The position numbers and the translations under genes were made by a program. Shown piece after piece: positions 8,506-16,598 of a stretch of 60,884 bases of DNA. Numbering within the stretch: the stretch's first letter is position 1; every line of letters begins with the position of its first letter. The notes beneath the pieces were generated by a model. The model saw only the letters and a program-made list of their open reading frames with translations. It ran no database searches and was not told the origin of the DNA. Source of the DNA: an uncultured Actinomycetes bacterium (GTDB taxonomy: Bacteria; Actinomycetota; Acidimicrobiia; Acidimicrobiales; Ilumatobacteraceae); the NCBI GenBank assembly GCA_937927625.1, contig CALBSD010000090.1, positions 1-60,884 of the forward strand, written 5' to 3'.

Positions 8506-9045
8506 TCAGGGAAGTTGACCCACCGAGGCAAGTGCAAGTCGAATCAAACGATCATGTCCGCCAGTCATTTCACGAATGACATCTGTACTCACAGCTTCTT
8601 CAGGAGTGAACCAGGCGAGGTCGAGAGCTTTTTGTGTGGGGTGACATTCACCGGTCACCGGCACAACGAAAGCAAGGCTGACCGCGTGGTGACGGGGATC
8701 GTAGAAACCAGAGACAGTGGGGTCGGTGAAGTACTCCACCACGGTGAATGGCGCTGGTTCTGGCGGGATACGAGGCAACGCCATTGGGCCCAAGTCTTTT
8801 TCCAAGTGGCGCATGAGCGCGTCCCTGATGCGTTCATTGAGCATCACTCGGCCTGAGACACACATACGGCTGATTTGGCCGTCTGCACCTTGCTGAAGGA
8901 GCATTCCGACGTGGGTGACGCGACCGTCTGGGTCGGTACGGACCGGGACAGCATCGACATAGACCAGGGGCACCTGATGACGAACCATGGCCAGTTCCTC
9001 AGGAGATAACCAAGCGTTCTGGGTGTCGGTACGGGTTTCGCTCAC
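8506..9045 (-). CDS. NUDIX-fold protein of the DUF4916 type
   Basis: A 179-residue protein matching by eye the actinobacterial DUF4916/NUDIX-like family: WLSPEELAMVRHQVPLVYVDAVPVRTD, VGMLLQQGADGQISRMCVSGRVMLNERIRDALMRHLEKDLGPMALP, and FTVVEYFTDPTVSGFYDPRHHAVSLAFVVPVTG. The canonical GX5EX7REUXEEXGU box is replaced by SGRVMLNERIRDALMRHLEKDLG, which keeps the helix but lacks the REUXEE metal cluster, so ordinary pyrophosphohydrolase chemistry is doubtful. It lies directly upstream of nei on the same strand; a role linked to oxidised nucleotides is possible but unproven. Confidence 0.75.
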   Translation of the reverse strand: MSETRTDTQNAWLSPEELAMVRHQVPLVYVDAVPVRTDPDGRVTHVGMLLQQGADGQISRMCVSGRVMLNERIRDALMRHLEKDLGPMALPRIPPEPAPFTVVEYFTDPTVSGFYDPRHHAVSLAFVVPVTGECHPTQKALDLAWFTPEEAVSTDVIREMTGGHDRLIRLALASVGQLP

Positions 9046-9084
9046 GTCGTCAACTTACTACGGGACTTTCATCCGAAAATGCCA

Positions 9085-9116
9085 AAAGGGCCCGGTGCCG
9101 AAGCACCGAGCCCTTT
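9085..9116 (-). terminator. Rho-independent terminator after pstS
   Basis: AAAGGGC (9085-9091) and CGGTGC (9093-9098) pair with GCACCG (9103-9108) and GCCCTTT (9110-9116) around a CGAA loop with one mismatch. On the minus strand the stem ends in CCCTTTT. It lies about 20 bp beyond the pstS stop codon and closes the phosphate operon. Confidence 0.85.
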
Positions 9117-9136
9117 CGAATCTGAGGTATTCAGAT

Positions 9137-10528
9137 TTAGATGCTGCTGACCTTGGCTGCTTGAGCCAATGCCTTTGTCAACAAGTTGCCTGCGAGTGGC
9201 GCATAGAACGCACCTGCTGCGCTTGCTGGCGCACACTTGTTAACGAAGTAGGTGAACCAGTTCTTCACTGCAGTGTTTGCTGTGGTGTTGGCAGTTGCGC
9301 CAAGACCGTATGACACCGCATTGATGAGGTAAGCGTCTGCTGCTGCAACGGTGTAGTCAGGAGTGACCAATCCGTTAGCTGCAACTGCAGCCTCTGCGTA
9401 GAACGCACTTGTTGCTGCTGCAGATGGTGCAACGTACTTGCCTGCATTGTTACCAATAAGGGCTGACTTAATTGAGGCAGTCTTGCGCTCTTCAACGTAG
9501 GACAACTCGGTGTAAGTGATTGCACCGTTGTTTGTCACGACATAGTTAGCAACACCATCGGAACCGGTTGCAGATTGGAAAGTTCCGTCGGCTGGGACTG
9601 CGCCAGATCCGCCAGGGAATGCTGTGGTGAAGGTGTCATTTGCTGCGTTGGTCCAGATGCTGCCCACGGCATTGTTCAAGAACTTCGTGAAGTTGTTCGT
9701 GGTGCCCGAACCGCCACTGCGGTATGCAACCTTAATTGGAGTGTTCGGAAGTTCGAGAGTCACGCCATCGATTGTTGCGTCAACACCAACAGAACCAAGA
9801 GTGGTTGTTCCAGCCTTGACTGCATAAGTTGCATCCTTCTGGTAACCAACGGTTGCTGACATATTGCCTGAGATGACCTTGCTGAAGATCTGTGTCTTCA
9901 CGCCGGACTTTGAAGTACGTGTGATGACAACCTTCTTGCCTGCGAACTTCTTAAGAGCTGCTGCGTTAGCAACGCCAGTGAAGTTGAGGGTTTTGCCAGT
10001 CTTTGCAACAGTCACAGAGAAACCATTCTTTGCAACCTTCTTGATTGCTTTGATGGTCTTTGACTTATTGTCCGCTGCAATTGTTCCGTCTGCCCATGAC
10101 TTGATCTGGCCGGAGAAAATCTTGCCGACTGTTGTTGGGCTCAGACGCACTGTGGCACCCGCGGGCTTCACGCCATCAAGGTGATACATCACGGAGATTG
10201 CACCAGAAATAAGGGGTACGTACACGTAATCGAATGTTGGCGCACCTGAGGAGTAAGCCGAGTCAGTAGCTGCCCACACCTTTGTTCCGCCTGTGAATGC
10301 GCTCTTGCCACCAGATGAACCGGTTGGGCTCACGTAAGCAACTGTGTCGCTGTTCGTGTTGTTCAAAGTGCTGCGGTTGTACTGAGCTGCACAGATGTCG
10401 ATCAGGTTTGCAGGGAAGGTTGCACCAGTACCGTCAATTGCAGTTCCTGCGCGCACCATTGATGAGCTAACAGGTGCCACGATTGCTGCGAGTGCAATTG
10501 CAACGCCAAGTTTACGACGTAGTTTCAT
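9137..10528 (-). CDS. pstS: Phosphate ABC transporter substrate-binding protein PstS with an inserted domain
   Basis: The periplasmic or cell-surface phosphate-binding protein of the Pst system, 463 residues. The start is the ATG at 10528, preceded by GGAGG ten bases upstream. A signal peptide follows (MKLRRKLGVAIALAAIVAPVSSS, no lipobox). PstS hallmarks are GTGATFPA (residues 34-41), SPTGSSGG (67-74), DFVYVPL-type VYVPLISGA, and YRSGGSGTTNNFTKFL (269 on). Between SGQIKSWADGTIAADN and LPNTPIKVAYR, which adjoin in ordinary PstS, lie about 105 extra residues (roughly 155-259), rich in Lys, Thr and Val and probably beta-structured. A PHO box about 100 bp upstream suggests its own phosphate-starvation promoter. 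Confidence 0.93.
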   Translation of the reverse strand: MKLRRKLGVAIALAAIVAPVSSSMVRAGTAIDGTGATFPANLIDICAAQYNRSTLNNTNSDTVAYVSPTGSSGGKSAFTGGTKVWAATDSAYSSGAPTFDYVYVPLISGAISVMYHLDGVKPAGATVRLSPTTVGKIFSGQIKSWADGTIAADNKSKTIKAIKKVAKNGFSVTVAKTGKTLNFTGVANAAALKKFAGKKVVITRTSKSGVKTQIFSKVISGNMSATVGYQKDATYAVKAGTTTLGSVGVDATIDGVTLELPNTPIKVAYRSGGSGTTNNFTKFLNNAVGSIWTNAANDTFTTAFPGGSGAVPADGTFQSATGSDGVANYVVTNNGAITYTELSYVEERKTASIKSALIGNNAGKYVAPSAAATSAFYAEAAVAANGLVTPDYTVAAADAYLINAVSYGLGATANTTANTAVKNWFTYFVNKCAPASAAGAFYAPLAGNLLTKALAQAAKVSSI

Positions 10529-10627
10529 TTGGATATTTCCTCCGGGGTGTTTTGGATGTCCCAGAGTCAAACTACGCAACCAATGTTTACTGAATTAGAC
10601 GTTTGCCTGAACTGAGCAAAGTCATTA

Positions 10628-10645
10628 AGTGAACAATTGGTGAAC
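10628..10645 (-). promoter_or_regulatory. PHO box upstream of pstS
   Basis: On the minus strand, GTTCACC-AATT-GTTCACT forms two 7-bp direct repeats at 11-bp spacing, the arrangement bound by PhoP in Streptomyces and related actinobacteria. It lies in the 123-bp gap between pstB and pstS, pointing to a separate PhoP-dependent promoter for the abundant binding protein. Confidence 0.75.
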
Positions 10646-10651
10646 GAAAAA

Positions 10652-11542
10652 TCAGCCGAAACGGCCCTGCACGTAGTCGGCGGTGCGCTGATCTGATGGG
10701 TTCGAGAACATATTGGTGGTGAGGTCTGCTTCCACAAGTCGACCTGGGCCACCATCAGACAAGAAGAATGCGCAATAGTCGGAAACACGAGCTGCTTGCT
10801 GCATGTTGTGAGTGACAATCACAATGGTCATTGACTGAGACAATTGAACGATGGTTTCTTCCACGCGCAATGTCGAGCCTGGGTCAAGTGCAGAACATGG
10901 TTCGTCAAGAAGAAGAACTTCTGGATTCAAGGCAAGAGCTCGTGCGATGCACAAACGCTGCTGCTGTCCACCAGAGAGTGAGGAGCCCTGAGCCTTCAGA
11001 CGATCTTTCACTTCTTTCCACAATCCAGCACGGGTCAGGCACTGTTCAAGAAGTTCGTCCTTATTTGAAGCTTTAACTTTGGCAAGCTTTAGACCAGCAA
11101 GAACATTTTCGCCGATGGTCATTGCAGGAAATGGGTTTGGCTTCTGGAAAACCATGCCAATTCGTGTGCGAATCTCGGTGGCATTGACATCGGAACCATA
11201 AATGTCTTCACCGTTGAAGAGCACTTCTCCGGCCATTGCAGACTTCGGAATGAACTCATGCATGCGGTTCAATGTGCGAAGGAATGTTGACTTGCCACAA
11301 CCAGAGGGGCCGATCAGCCCGGTCACCGTGTTTTGTGGGAAATGAAGTGACACATCTGCAAGTGCATGATGCTTGTCAAACCAGGCATGCACGCCGCGAG
11401 CTTCAAGGCCGCTCTGCCCCTTGGCTTCAAGATTGTCGGCAGTGCGACTGGTGCGATCTTCGGCAGGAACGTTCACAGTAGGAACGATAGACGGAACGAT
11501 GGTCTCCGCCTGCATGTTCTCTGTTGGTGTCGATTCAGACAT
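10652..11542 (-). CDS. pstB: Phosphate ABC transporter ATP-binding protein PstB
   Basis: The ATPase of the Pst importer, 296 residues from the ATG at 11542, which has AGGGAG ten bases upstream; a longer reading from 11635 lies inside pstA and is not used. Walker A GPSGCGKST is at 78-86, the PstB-typical FLRTLNRM follows, then GMVFQKPNPFP, the signature SSLSGGQQQRLCIARAL and Walker B EVLLLDEPCSALDP. The first ~45 residues are an acidic, Thr/Pro-rich extension absent from the ~255-residue E. coli-type PstB; its purpose is unknown. It lies 2 bp after pstA. Confidence 0.95.
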   Translation of the reverse strand: MSESTPTENMQAETIVPSIVPTVNVPAEDRTSRTADNLEAKGQSGLEARGVHAWFDKHHALADVSLHFPQNTVTGLIGPSGCGKSTFLRTLNRMHEFIPKSAMAGEVLFNGEDIYGSDVNATEIRTRIGMVFQKPNPFPAMTIGENVLAGLKLAKVKASNKDELLEQCLTRAGLWKEVKDRLKAQGSSLSGGQQQRLCIARALALNPEVLLLDEPCSALDPGSTLRVEETIVQLSQSMTIVIVTHNMQQAARVSDYCAFFLSDGGPGRLVEADLTTNMFSNPSDQRTADYVQGRFG

Positions 11543-11544
11543 GG

Positions 11545-12615
11545 TTATTTTCTCCCTGATGGGCGACCGCTGAGCAGTCGGGCAATGACGGATAAGAGGA
11601 CAACGATTGAGATAAGGACGAGTGCGGCACCCCAAGCACGAGCCATCGACAATTCGGTGCCAGTTCGAAGCGCACCAAACACGTAGGTCGGCAGTGACGC
11701 CATCGGTGAATCAAAAATATTGGTGGTGAGACGCACAAAGTACTGCGACGTGAGAAGCAACGGAGCTGTTTCACCAGCAACACGTGCTACACCAAGAATT
11801 GTGGCGGTGATGAGGCCCGATCGAACAGTGGGAAGCACCACCTTAAAAGTGGTGCGCATCTGCGTGGCGCCTAATGCATAACTGGAATCGCGAAGATCGC
11901 GAGGTACTACCTTCAGGACTTCTTCACTCGTTCGCGCAACAGTGGGAAGCATGAGGACTGCAAGTGCGAGCGCACCGGCAAATGCATTGTTCTTATGAGT
12001 CAAAGTAATAACAATCGTGGAGTAAATGAACAAACCCGCGACAATCGAAGGGACACCACTCATCGCCTGCGTGAGAAAGCGAACTGCACGAGCACCTTTT
12101 CCATTGATCTCAACGATGTAAATAGCGGAGATAATTCCCAGAGGTGCAGCAACCAAAGTCGAGAGGCCAACGATGATCAAAGTTCCAACGATTGCATGTG
12201 AAATTCCACCCAGATTGAGCGGTTCATCCATCGAGTTCACCAACATGTCATGAGTAAAGAACCCAACATAAATGGCGTGGCGGCCACGATTAATCACAGT
12301 GGCGATCAACGAAATCCATGGAATGAGGACGGATGCAAAACCCACCGATACGAGGATTGATGCGACGCGGTCAGTCACGTTCTTTGACTTCTGAAGGTAT
12401 GACTGCACAAGCACAACAGCCAAGAGACCAATCACAAAAGACACATACCAACCAAGGACACCGTCAAGACCGGTCAACGCGTACAACAAAAGTGCAACTA
12501 CTGCCGAGATGACTGCGGTTGTTGCATTGGTTCGGAAGGACTTTGCTGGATTGCGCCACGGTGTACGCGGTTCAGGAATTTCAAGTTCCGAAGTTGGTGT
12601 GGTGAAGACAGTCAT
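11545..12615 (-). CDS. pstA: Phosphate ABC transporter permease PstA
   Basis: Inner-membrane permease of the Pst complex, 356 residues. The core has LGIISAIYIVEI, the segment SGVPSIVAGLFIYSTIVI, and the EAA-type ATPase contact loop EEVLKVVPRDLRDSSYALGATQMRTTFKVVLP, followed by GVARVAGETAPLLLTS, which is diagnostic of PstA. Two extra hydrophobic segments near residues 35-70 lengthen the N-terminus relative to E. coli. Its ATG overlaps the pstC stop by one base (TAATG), so translation is coupled. Confidence 0.96.
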   Translation of the reverse strand: MTVFTTPTSELEIPEPRTPWRNPAKSFRTNATTAVISAVVALLLYALTGLDGVLGWYVSFVIGLLAVVLVQSYLQKSKNVTDRVASILVSVGFASVLIPWISLIATVINRGRHAIYVGFFTHDMLVNSMDEPLNLGGISHAIVGTLIIVGLSTLVAAPLGIISAIYIVEINGKGARAVRFLTQAMSGVPSIVAGLFIYSTIVITLTHKNNAFAGALALAVLMLPTVARTSEEVLKVVPRDLRDSSYALGATQMRTTFKVVLPTVRSGLITATILGVARVAGETAPLLLTSQYFVRLTTNIFDSPMASLPTYVFGALRTGTELSMARAWGAALVLISIVVLLSVIARLLSGRPSGRK

Positions 12616-13595
12616 TACGCAATTTTCTTTGAACGATTAACAATTGCCGAAGCCAAGAAGTTGACACCAAGTGTCAACAAGAACAGAACAAGACCAGCTG
12701 CCATCAGAGCTTTCAATTCGTACGGTCCTGCTTCACCAAACTTTGTCGCAATCATCGAAGCCACGTTTCCACCCACCGACGCGAGGATGTGGAAATTGAC
12801 TTTGAAAACAAGATTCAGAACCAAATACACAGCAATCGTTTCACCGAGTGCTCGACCAAGACCCAACATGGTTCCGCCGACGAGACCACTCTTTCCGAAC
12901 GGCAAGACCACTGTTTTAATGGCACCCCACTTTGTGGAACCCAAACCGTATGCGGCATCAACTTGATCACGTGGCGCCTGGCTGTAGACCTCGCGCGTTA
13001 CAGAAGTGATGATGGGAAGAATCATCATTGCAAGCAGAGTTCCGGCGATAAAAGGAGAACGTTCAAAAATAGGAACGGGCACCTTAAAGATGGGGATCCA
13101 GCCCAGCCAATGGTTCAGAGTCTTCGACCATCCCATTGCGTGAGGCATCAAAATTGTGTAGCCCCAGATTCCCCAAATCACTGAAGGAATCGATGCAACG
13201 AGGTCGAGGATGGAGACGAGTGTGCGCTTCAAAAACTGTGGCGCGTAGTACTCGAGGTACAGGGCCACCGACATCGCAAACGGGACGGCAAGGACGACTG
13301 CGATTGTGGCGACAACAATGGATCCGACCAACATTGCAGCGACGCCATAATGAGCAGGAGAACTGCCGTCATCCGCTGCGGCTTCCCATCGTGATGATGT
13401 GAAGAATGAGAATCCGAAATCTTTAAAGATCTCAAATCCGCGGTACAACAGGAATGCGCAAATCAGCCCGAGAACCGCAACCGAGAACATTGCACCAGCG
13501 AGAACGACGCCACGAAACACCTTGTCGGCTGTGCCTCGGCTGACTTTCAAGATGCGGGGGGAAACCTCGGTGTCTGACACGGGCAAAAGTTTCAC
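12615..13595 (-). CDS. pstC: Phosphate ABC transporter permease PstC
   Basis: The second Pst permease, 326 residues and first gene of the operon. Marks of PstC are FKDFGFSFFTSSRWEA near the N-terminus, YGVAAMLVGSIVVATIAVVLAVP, SIPSVIWGIWGY, the EAA loop REVYSQAPRDQVDAAYGLGSTKWGAIKTVVLP and GLGRALGETIAVYLVL. The gene order pstC-pstA-pstB-pstS puts the binding-protein gene last rather than first. A PHO box lies 30-47 bp upstream of the start codon, consistent with induction by phosphate starvation. Confidence 0.95.
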   Translation of the reverse strand: MKLLPVSDTEVSPRILKVSRGTADKVFRGVVLAGAMFSVAVLGLICAFLLYRGFEIFKDFGFSFFTSSRWEAAADDGSSPAHYGVAAMLVGSIVVATIAVVLAVPFAMSVALYLEYYAPQFLKRTLVSILDLVASIPSVIWGIWGYTILMPHAMGWSKTLNHWLGWIPIFKVPVPIFERSPFIAGTLLAMMILPIITSVTREVYSQAPRDQVDAAYGLGSTKWGAIKTVVLPFGKSGLVGGTMLGLGRALGETIAVYLVLNLVFKVNFHILASVGGNVASMIATKFGEAGPYELKALMAAGLVLFLLTLGVNFLASAIVNRSKKIA

Positions 13596-13624
13596 AGTGG
13601 CACCTGTACCGAAAGAGGCAAACA

Positions 13625-13642
13625 GGTAAACGGAAGGTGAAC
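13625..13642 (-). promoter_or_regulatory. PHO box upstream of pstC
   Basis: On the minus strand, GTTCACC-TTCC-GTTTACC forms two 7-bp repeats 11 bp apart, matching the actinobacterial PhoP consensus (GTTCACC repeats) at 13 of 14 repeat positions. It ends 30 bp before the pstC start codon. Confidence 0.78.
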
Positions 13643-13681
13643 AGGTAGATGAATTCTTCTACCTGCTCATGCGAACAATAA

Positions 13682-14314
13682 CTAGCCGAGAGTAAGAGTC
13701 CGGGTAGCCAATGAGGTCAGATCTTTTGCGTCGTGAGAGACCAAAAGTGCGACACCGGGGAAGGCACTAAGAACGTCTGCAAGAACAGACCGCAGTTGCT
13801 CTCTAGAGCCAGCGTCAATCGCCGACAGCGGCTCATCAAGCAAAAGCACATCTGGTTCTGCAGCAATTGCCCGCGCTAGCGCTACCCGCTGGGCCTCGCC
13901 ACCGGAAAGTCCCATAGCCTTTCGGTGAACAAGATGCTCGGCACTGACGAGATCGAGCTTCATTCGCGCCGTTGATTGCGCCTCGTTCTTAGAAATCCCA
14001 CGGGACCGAAGACCAAACATCACATTCTGCAGAACTGACATGTGTGGAAAGAGCCGAAGGTCTTGAAACACCACAGCACATCGGCGCTGCTCGGGTGACT
14101 TCCACACTTTCTGTGAAGCATCATCCCACGTGACTCCATCGAATGAAAGCGATCCCGAGAGAAGCGGAACGATGCCGGCAATTGTCTCCATCAACGTGGT
14201 TTTCCCAACACCATTGCGTCCGGCAATTCCCAGTACTTCACCAGCTTCAACGGTGACATCAATCGGGATTGTGTGTGTTCCCTTCCCGATGTGGCCGACA
14301 ACAGAAAGACTCAT
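13682..14314 (-). CDS. modC: Molybdate-type ABC transporter ATP-binding protein, short form
   Basis: ATPase of the adjacent oxyanion importer, 210 residues. The ATG at 14314 overlaps the modB stop by 4 bp (ATGA) and has GGGGAGG just upstream; a reading from 14335 would add seven residues inside modB. Walker A GRNGVGKTT is at 32-40, then VVFQDLRLFPHM, the signature LSGGEAQRVALARAI and DVLLLDEPLSAIDA. Typical ModC has about 350 residues with a C-terminal molybdate-sensing TOBE/Mop domain; that domain is absent here, so post-translational trans-inhibition by molybdate is unlikely. Confidence 0.85.
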   Translation of the reverse strand: MSLSVVGHIGKGTHTIPIDVTVEAGEVLGIAGRNGVGKTTLMETIAGIVPLLSGSLSFDGVTWDDASQKVWKSPEQRRCAVVFQDLRLFPHMSVLQNVMFGLRSRGISKNEAQSTARMKLDLVSAEHLVHRKAMGLSGGEAQRVALARAIAAEPDVLLLDEPLSAIDAGSREQLRSVLADVLSAFPGVALLVSHDAKDLTSLATRTLTLG

Positions 14315-15105
14315 CGCGTCCTCCCCGATGCCCAACTTTCTCGCATCCCCGCAAGAACCGCTACCGAGACAAACATCATGAAGACAGAAACAACAAGTGC
14401 TTGCCGATAGTCGTAGCTAGCAATTTCGTAAATCGACATCGGAAGTGTCTGCGTGCGTCCGGGGAAACTGCCAGCAAATGTGATGGAAGCGCCAAACTCT
14501 CCGAAGGAACGAGCCCACGCGAGTACGACACCCGCAAGTAATGCAGGACGCACCGATGGGATAACGACAGAAAAGAAGATACGAGTGGGGGACGCACCCA
14601 ACGTTCTTGCCGCATCCTCAAGTCCTTCATCAGTCTGTCTGAATGCCGCTTCCACAGCAAGAATCAGAAATGGCATTGAGACAAACACTTGCGCCAGGAC
14701 AACAGCAGTTTTAGTGAACGGTAGCGAAATACCCCATAAATTGAATAGCTGCTCACCGAGAACACCGCGACGTCCGAAAGCTGCGAGTAACGCGATACCA
14801 GCAACAACGGGTGGCAACACCATCGGTGCAATACAGATGGTGCGAATGACGCGCGACACTTTGCTGTTGGTACGAGCTAACCACCACGAGAGCGGAATAC
14901 CCAAGACCGCTGCAAGAAGCGCAGCAATCAACGATGTCTGTATCGAGATTACGAGCGACTGACGAACTGCAGTTGTGTTCAGAGAAGACCAAAAATCAGA
15001 CCATGGAACTCGAATAATGACACTAAGAAGCGGGGCAATGACAAACAGAATTGCAAGCATTGCAAGAGTTCTCAGAAGAGGCGAAGAAGGAGGACGGCGG
15101 ATCAT
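14311..15105 (-). CDS. modB: Molybdate/tungstate-type ABC transporter permease ModB
   Basis: Inner-membrane permease, 264 residues, with about six hydrophobic segments. LGIPLSWWLAR, APMVLPPVVAGIALL, FGRRGVLGEQLFNLWGISLPFTKTAVVLAQVFVSMPF and the EAA loop EGLEDAARTLGASPTRIFFSVVIPSVRPALLAGVVLAWARSFGEFGA are highly characteristic of ModB. It overlaps modA and modC by 4 bp each, so the three genes form one translationally coupled operon. Specificity among molybdate, tungstate and sulfate cannot be fixed from the permease alone. Confidence 0.92.
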   Translation of the reverse strand: MIRRPPSSPLLRTLAMLAILFVIAPLLSVIIRVPWSDFWSSLNTTAVRQSLVISIQTSLIAALLAAVLGIPLSWWLARTNSKVSRVIRTICIAPMVLPPVVAGIALLAAFGRRGVLGEQLFNLWGISLPFTKTAVVLAQVFVSMPFLILAVEAAFRQTDEGLEDAARTLGASPTRIFFSVVIPSVRPALLAGVVLAWARSFGEFGASITFAGSFPGRTQTLPMSIYEIASYDYRQALVVSVFMMFVSVAVLAGMRESWASGRTR

Positions 15106-16025
15106 GGCGCAAGGAACGCGAACTTCACTTGAAGGTTTGTTTTAAACCAGGACGATGCAAGAAAAGCAAGAAATTGAGAAGTAACCCCTCGCGTGTTCAA
15201 GCCAGTTCCTAAATATGCATTGGCAACGTTCACATTCGAAGGCAATTCCACACATGTTGCGAGCAACCGGGGCTGGGCATACTCACAATCACTGCGATAC
15301 ACAATTCCCGCGTCTAATTCTCCAAGCTCAATCTTGGTCACGAGTTCTTCTACTGATGCAGCTTCGGTGTCAGTAATTCCCGCTCTCGTCAGAGTTGCGT
15401 TGGAATACACAGTGCGCGCATTACTAAGGATGTTGTTAGCAAGCGAACCACACGGCGCCGATGCCACACACAGGCCGACACGAATCCCCGAATTTCGGGA
15501 ATCATGTAAATCCTGCATCGTCGAAATGCTGTATCGATAATTACTCTGCGGAGAAATCATGATCTCGCCTTGGTTTCGGGCAAACACAAATGCAGGCGAT
15601 GCGTTAGCACGTGCATTCGTCACCGTATCCATTGCTGTTTGGCTCGCCGCGATAAAGACATCGGCTGGAGCACCATTGATGATTTGCGTTGCCAATGTAG
15701 AACTAGATCCGTAGCTGAAGTTGACAGATGTGACACAGGGATGCTCGGCGAGAAATTGCGACTTCAGGTCATTGAAAACATTGACCATCGAACTTGCCGA
15801 CAATACGGTGAGGGACTCCTTCTTTGCGGCGTTGGAACACTTCACGACCGTTGTTGTCGTTGTTGTGTTCCCTCTCTTCACAATCGTGGTATTCGGAGTA
15901 TTCACCGTCGAAGTTGAAGGAGGTTGGGAATCGCTGGACATGGACGAACTCGAACTGCTTGATGTGGCACTCCCACATGCAGCCAGGCTGATACACAGCC
16001 CCACCACTGCAAACGCCTTCTTCAT
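15102..16025 (-). CDS. modA: Molybdate-type ABC transporter substrate-binding lipoprotein ModA
   Basis: Surface lipoprotein, 307 residues, that captures molybdate or a similar oxyanion. The lipobox LAAC places the lipidated Cys at 17, followed by a Ser/Thr-rich tether (about 18-62). The ModA fold starts with SLTVLSASSMVNVFNDLKSQF, then GSSSTLATQIINGAPADVFIAAS, where the Ser residues usually hydrogen-bond the oxyanion, and later VEELVTKIELGELDAGIVYRSD. It is the first gene of modABC and divergent from a PadR-type regulator across a perfect inverted repeat. Confidence 0.9.
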   Translation of the reverse strand: MKKAFAVVGLCISLAACGSATSSSSSSSMSSDSQPPSTSTVNTPNTTIVKRGNTTTTTTVVKCSNAAKKESLTVLSASSMVNVFNDLKSQFLAEHPCVTSVNFSYGSSSTLATQIINGAPADVFIAASQTAMDTVTNARANASPAFVFARNQGEIMISPQSNYRYSISTMQDLHDSRNSGIRVGLCVASAPCGSLANNILSNARTVYSNATLTRAGITDTEAASVEELVTKIELGELDAGIVYRSDCEYAQPRLLATCVELPSNVNVANAYLGTGLNTRGVTSQFLAFLASSWFKTNLQVKFAFLAP

Positions 16026-16033
16026 AACGCCAT

Positions 16034-16054
16034 AGTAGTCAAATATTGACTACT
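16034..16054. promoter_or_regulatory. Perfect 21-bp inverted repeat between modA and the padR-type gene
   Basis: AGTAGTCAA (16034-16042) and TTGACTACT (16046-16054) are exact reverse complements separated by ATA. The site lies 9 bp from the modA start codon and 26 bp from the regulator's start, so a bound dimer would affect both divergent transcripts. It does not resemble the classical ModE box. The palindrome is seen; PadR binding is inferred. Confidence 0.7.
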
Positions 16055-16079
16055 TCCCCACTGCTGATAGTTTCACTGT

Positions 16080-16586
16080 GTGGCCAAGCAAGATGCTCAA
16101 CTAGCAAGAGACGTTGTTCTTGCGCTCATTGTTGAACAGCCGCGACATGGCTGGGCTATTCAAGAGGAACTGGCCCCTAATGGCCCCATTGGTCGTGCAT
16201 GGACTTTGTCTCGACAGCTTGTGTACCGCGCCATCGACACCCTGGAATCAGATGGCCTTGTGAAGCGCGCGAAGCCCAAAGACGGTGGAGGCGGAGACAA
16301 AGTCGTTATCTCCCCTACTGCAAAGGGCAAATCCCATGCACAGAAGTGGCTCGACGCGCCCGTTGCGCATCTTCGCGATGTCCGCACAGAGTTGGTGGTC
16401 AAGATGATGTTACGAGATCGCTCTGGACTCTCGTCAAAGACTTTTCTTGAACGACAGCAACAAACGTTCGCTCCGTTAATTCGTGCAATTGAATCATCAC
16501 CTGCAACAACACCCGTCGACATGTGGCGCCGTGAAAGCGCATCCGCCATCAAGCGTTATCTCACGCGACTAGAAAAGTCGCTGTAG
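16080..16586 (+). CDS. PadR-family transcriptional regulator
   Basis: A 168-residue winged-helix regulator with a GTG start. Residues about 8-85 are the PadR DNA-binding domain: VLALIVEQPRHGWAIQEEL, then LSRQLVYRAIDTLESDGLVKR and a glycine-rich wing (KPKDGGGGDKVVISPTAKG). The C-terminal helices (RTELVVKMMLRDRS..., FLERQQQTFAPLI) form the dimerisation arm. It is divergent from modABC with a perfect palindrome between, suggesting local control of oxyanion uptake, a task usually done by ModE. It converges with livF 12 bp downstream. The effector is unknown. Confidence 0.88.
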   Translation: MAKQDAQLARDVVLALIVEQPRHGWAIQEELAPNGPIGRAWTLSRQLVYRAIDTLESDGLVKRAKPKDGGGGDKVVISPTAKGKSHAQKWLDAPVAHLRDVRTELVVKMMLRDRSGLSSKTFLERQQQTFAPLIRAIESSPATTPVDMWRRESASAIKRYLTRLEKSL

Positions 16587-16598
16587 CGAAGCCGGCGA

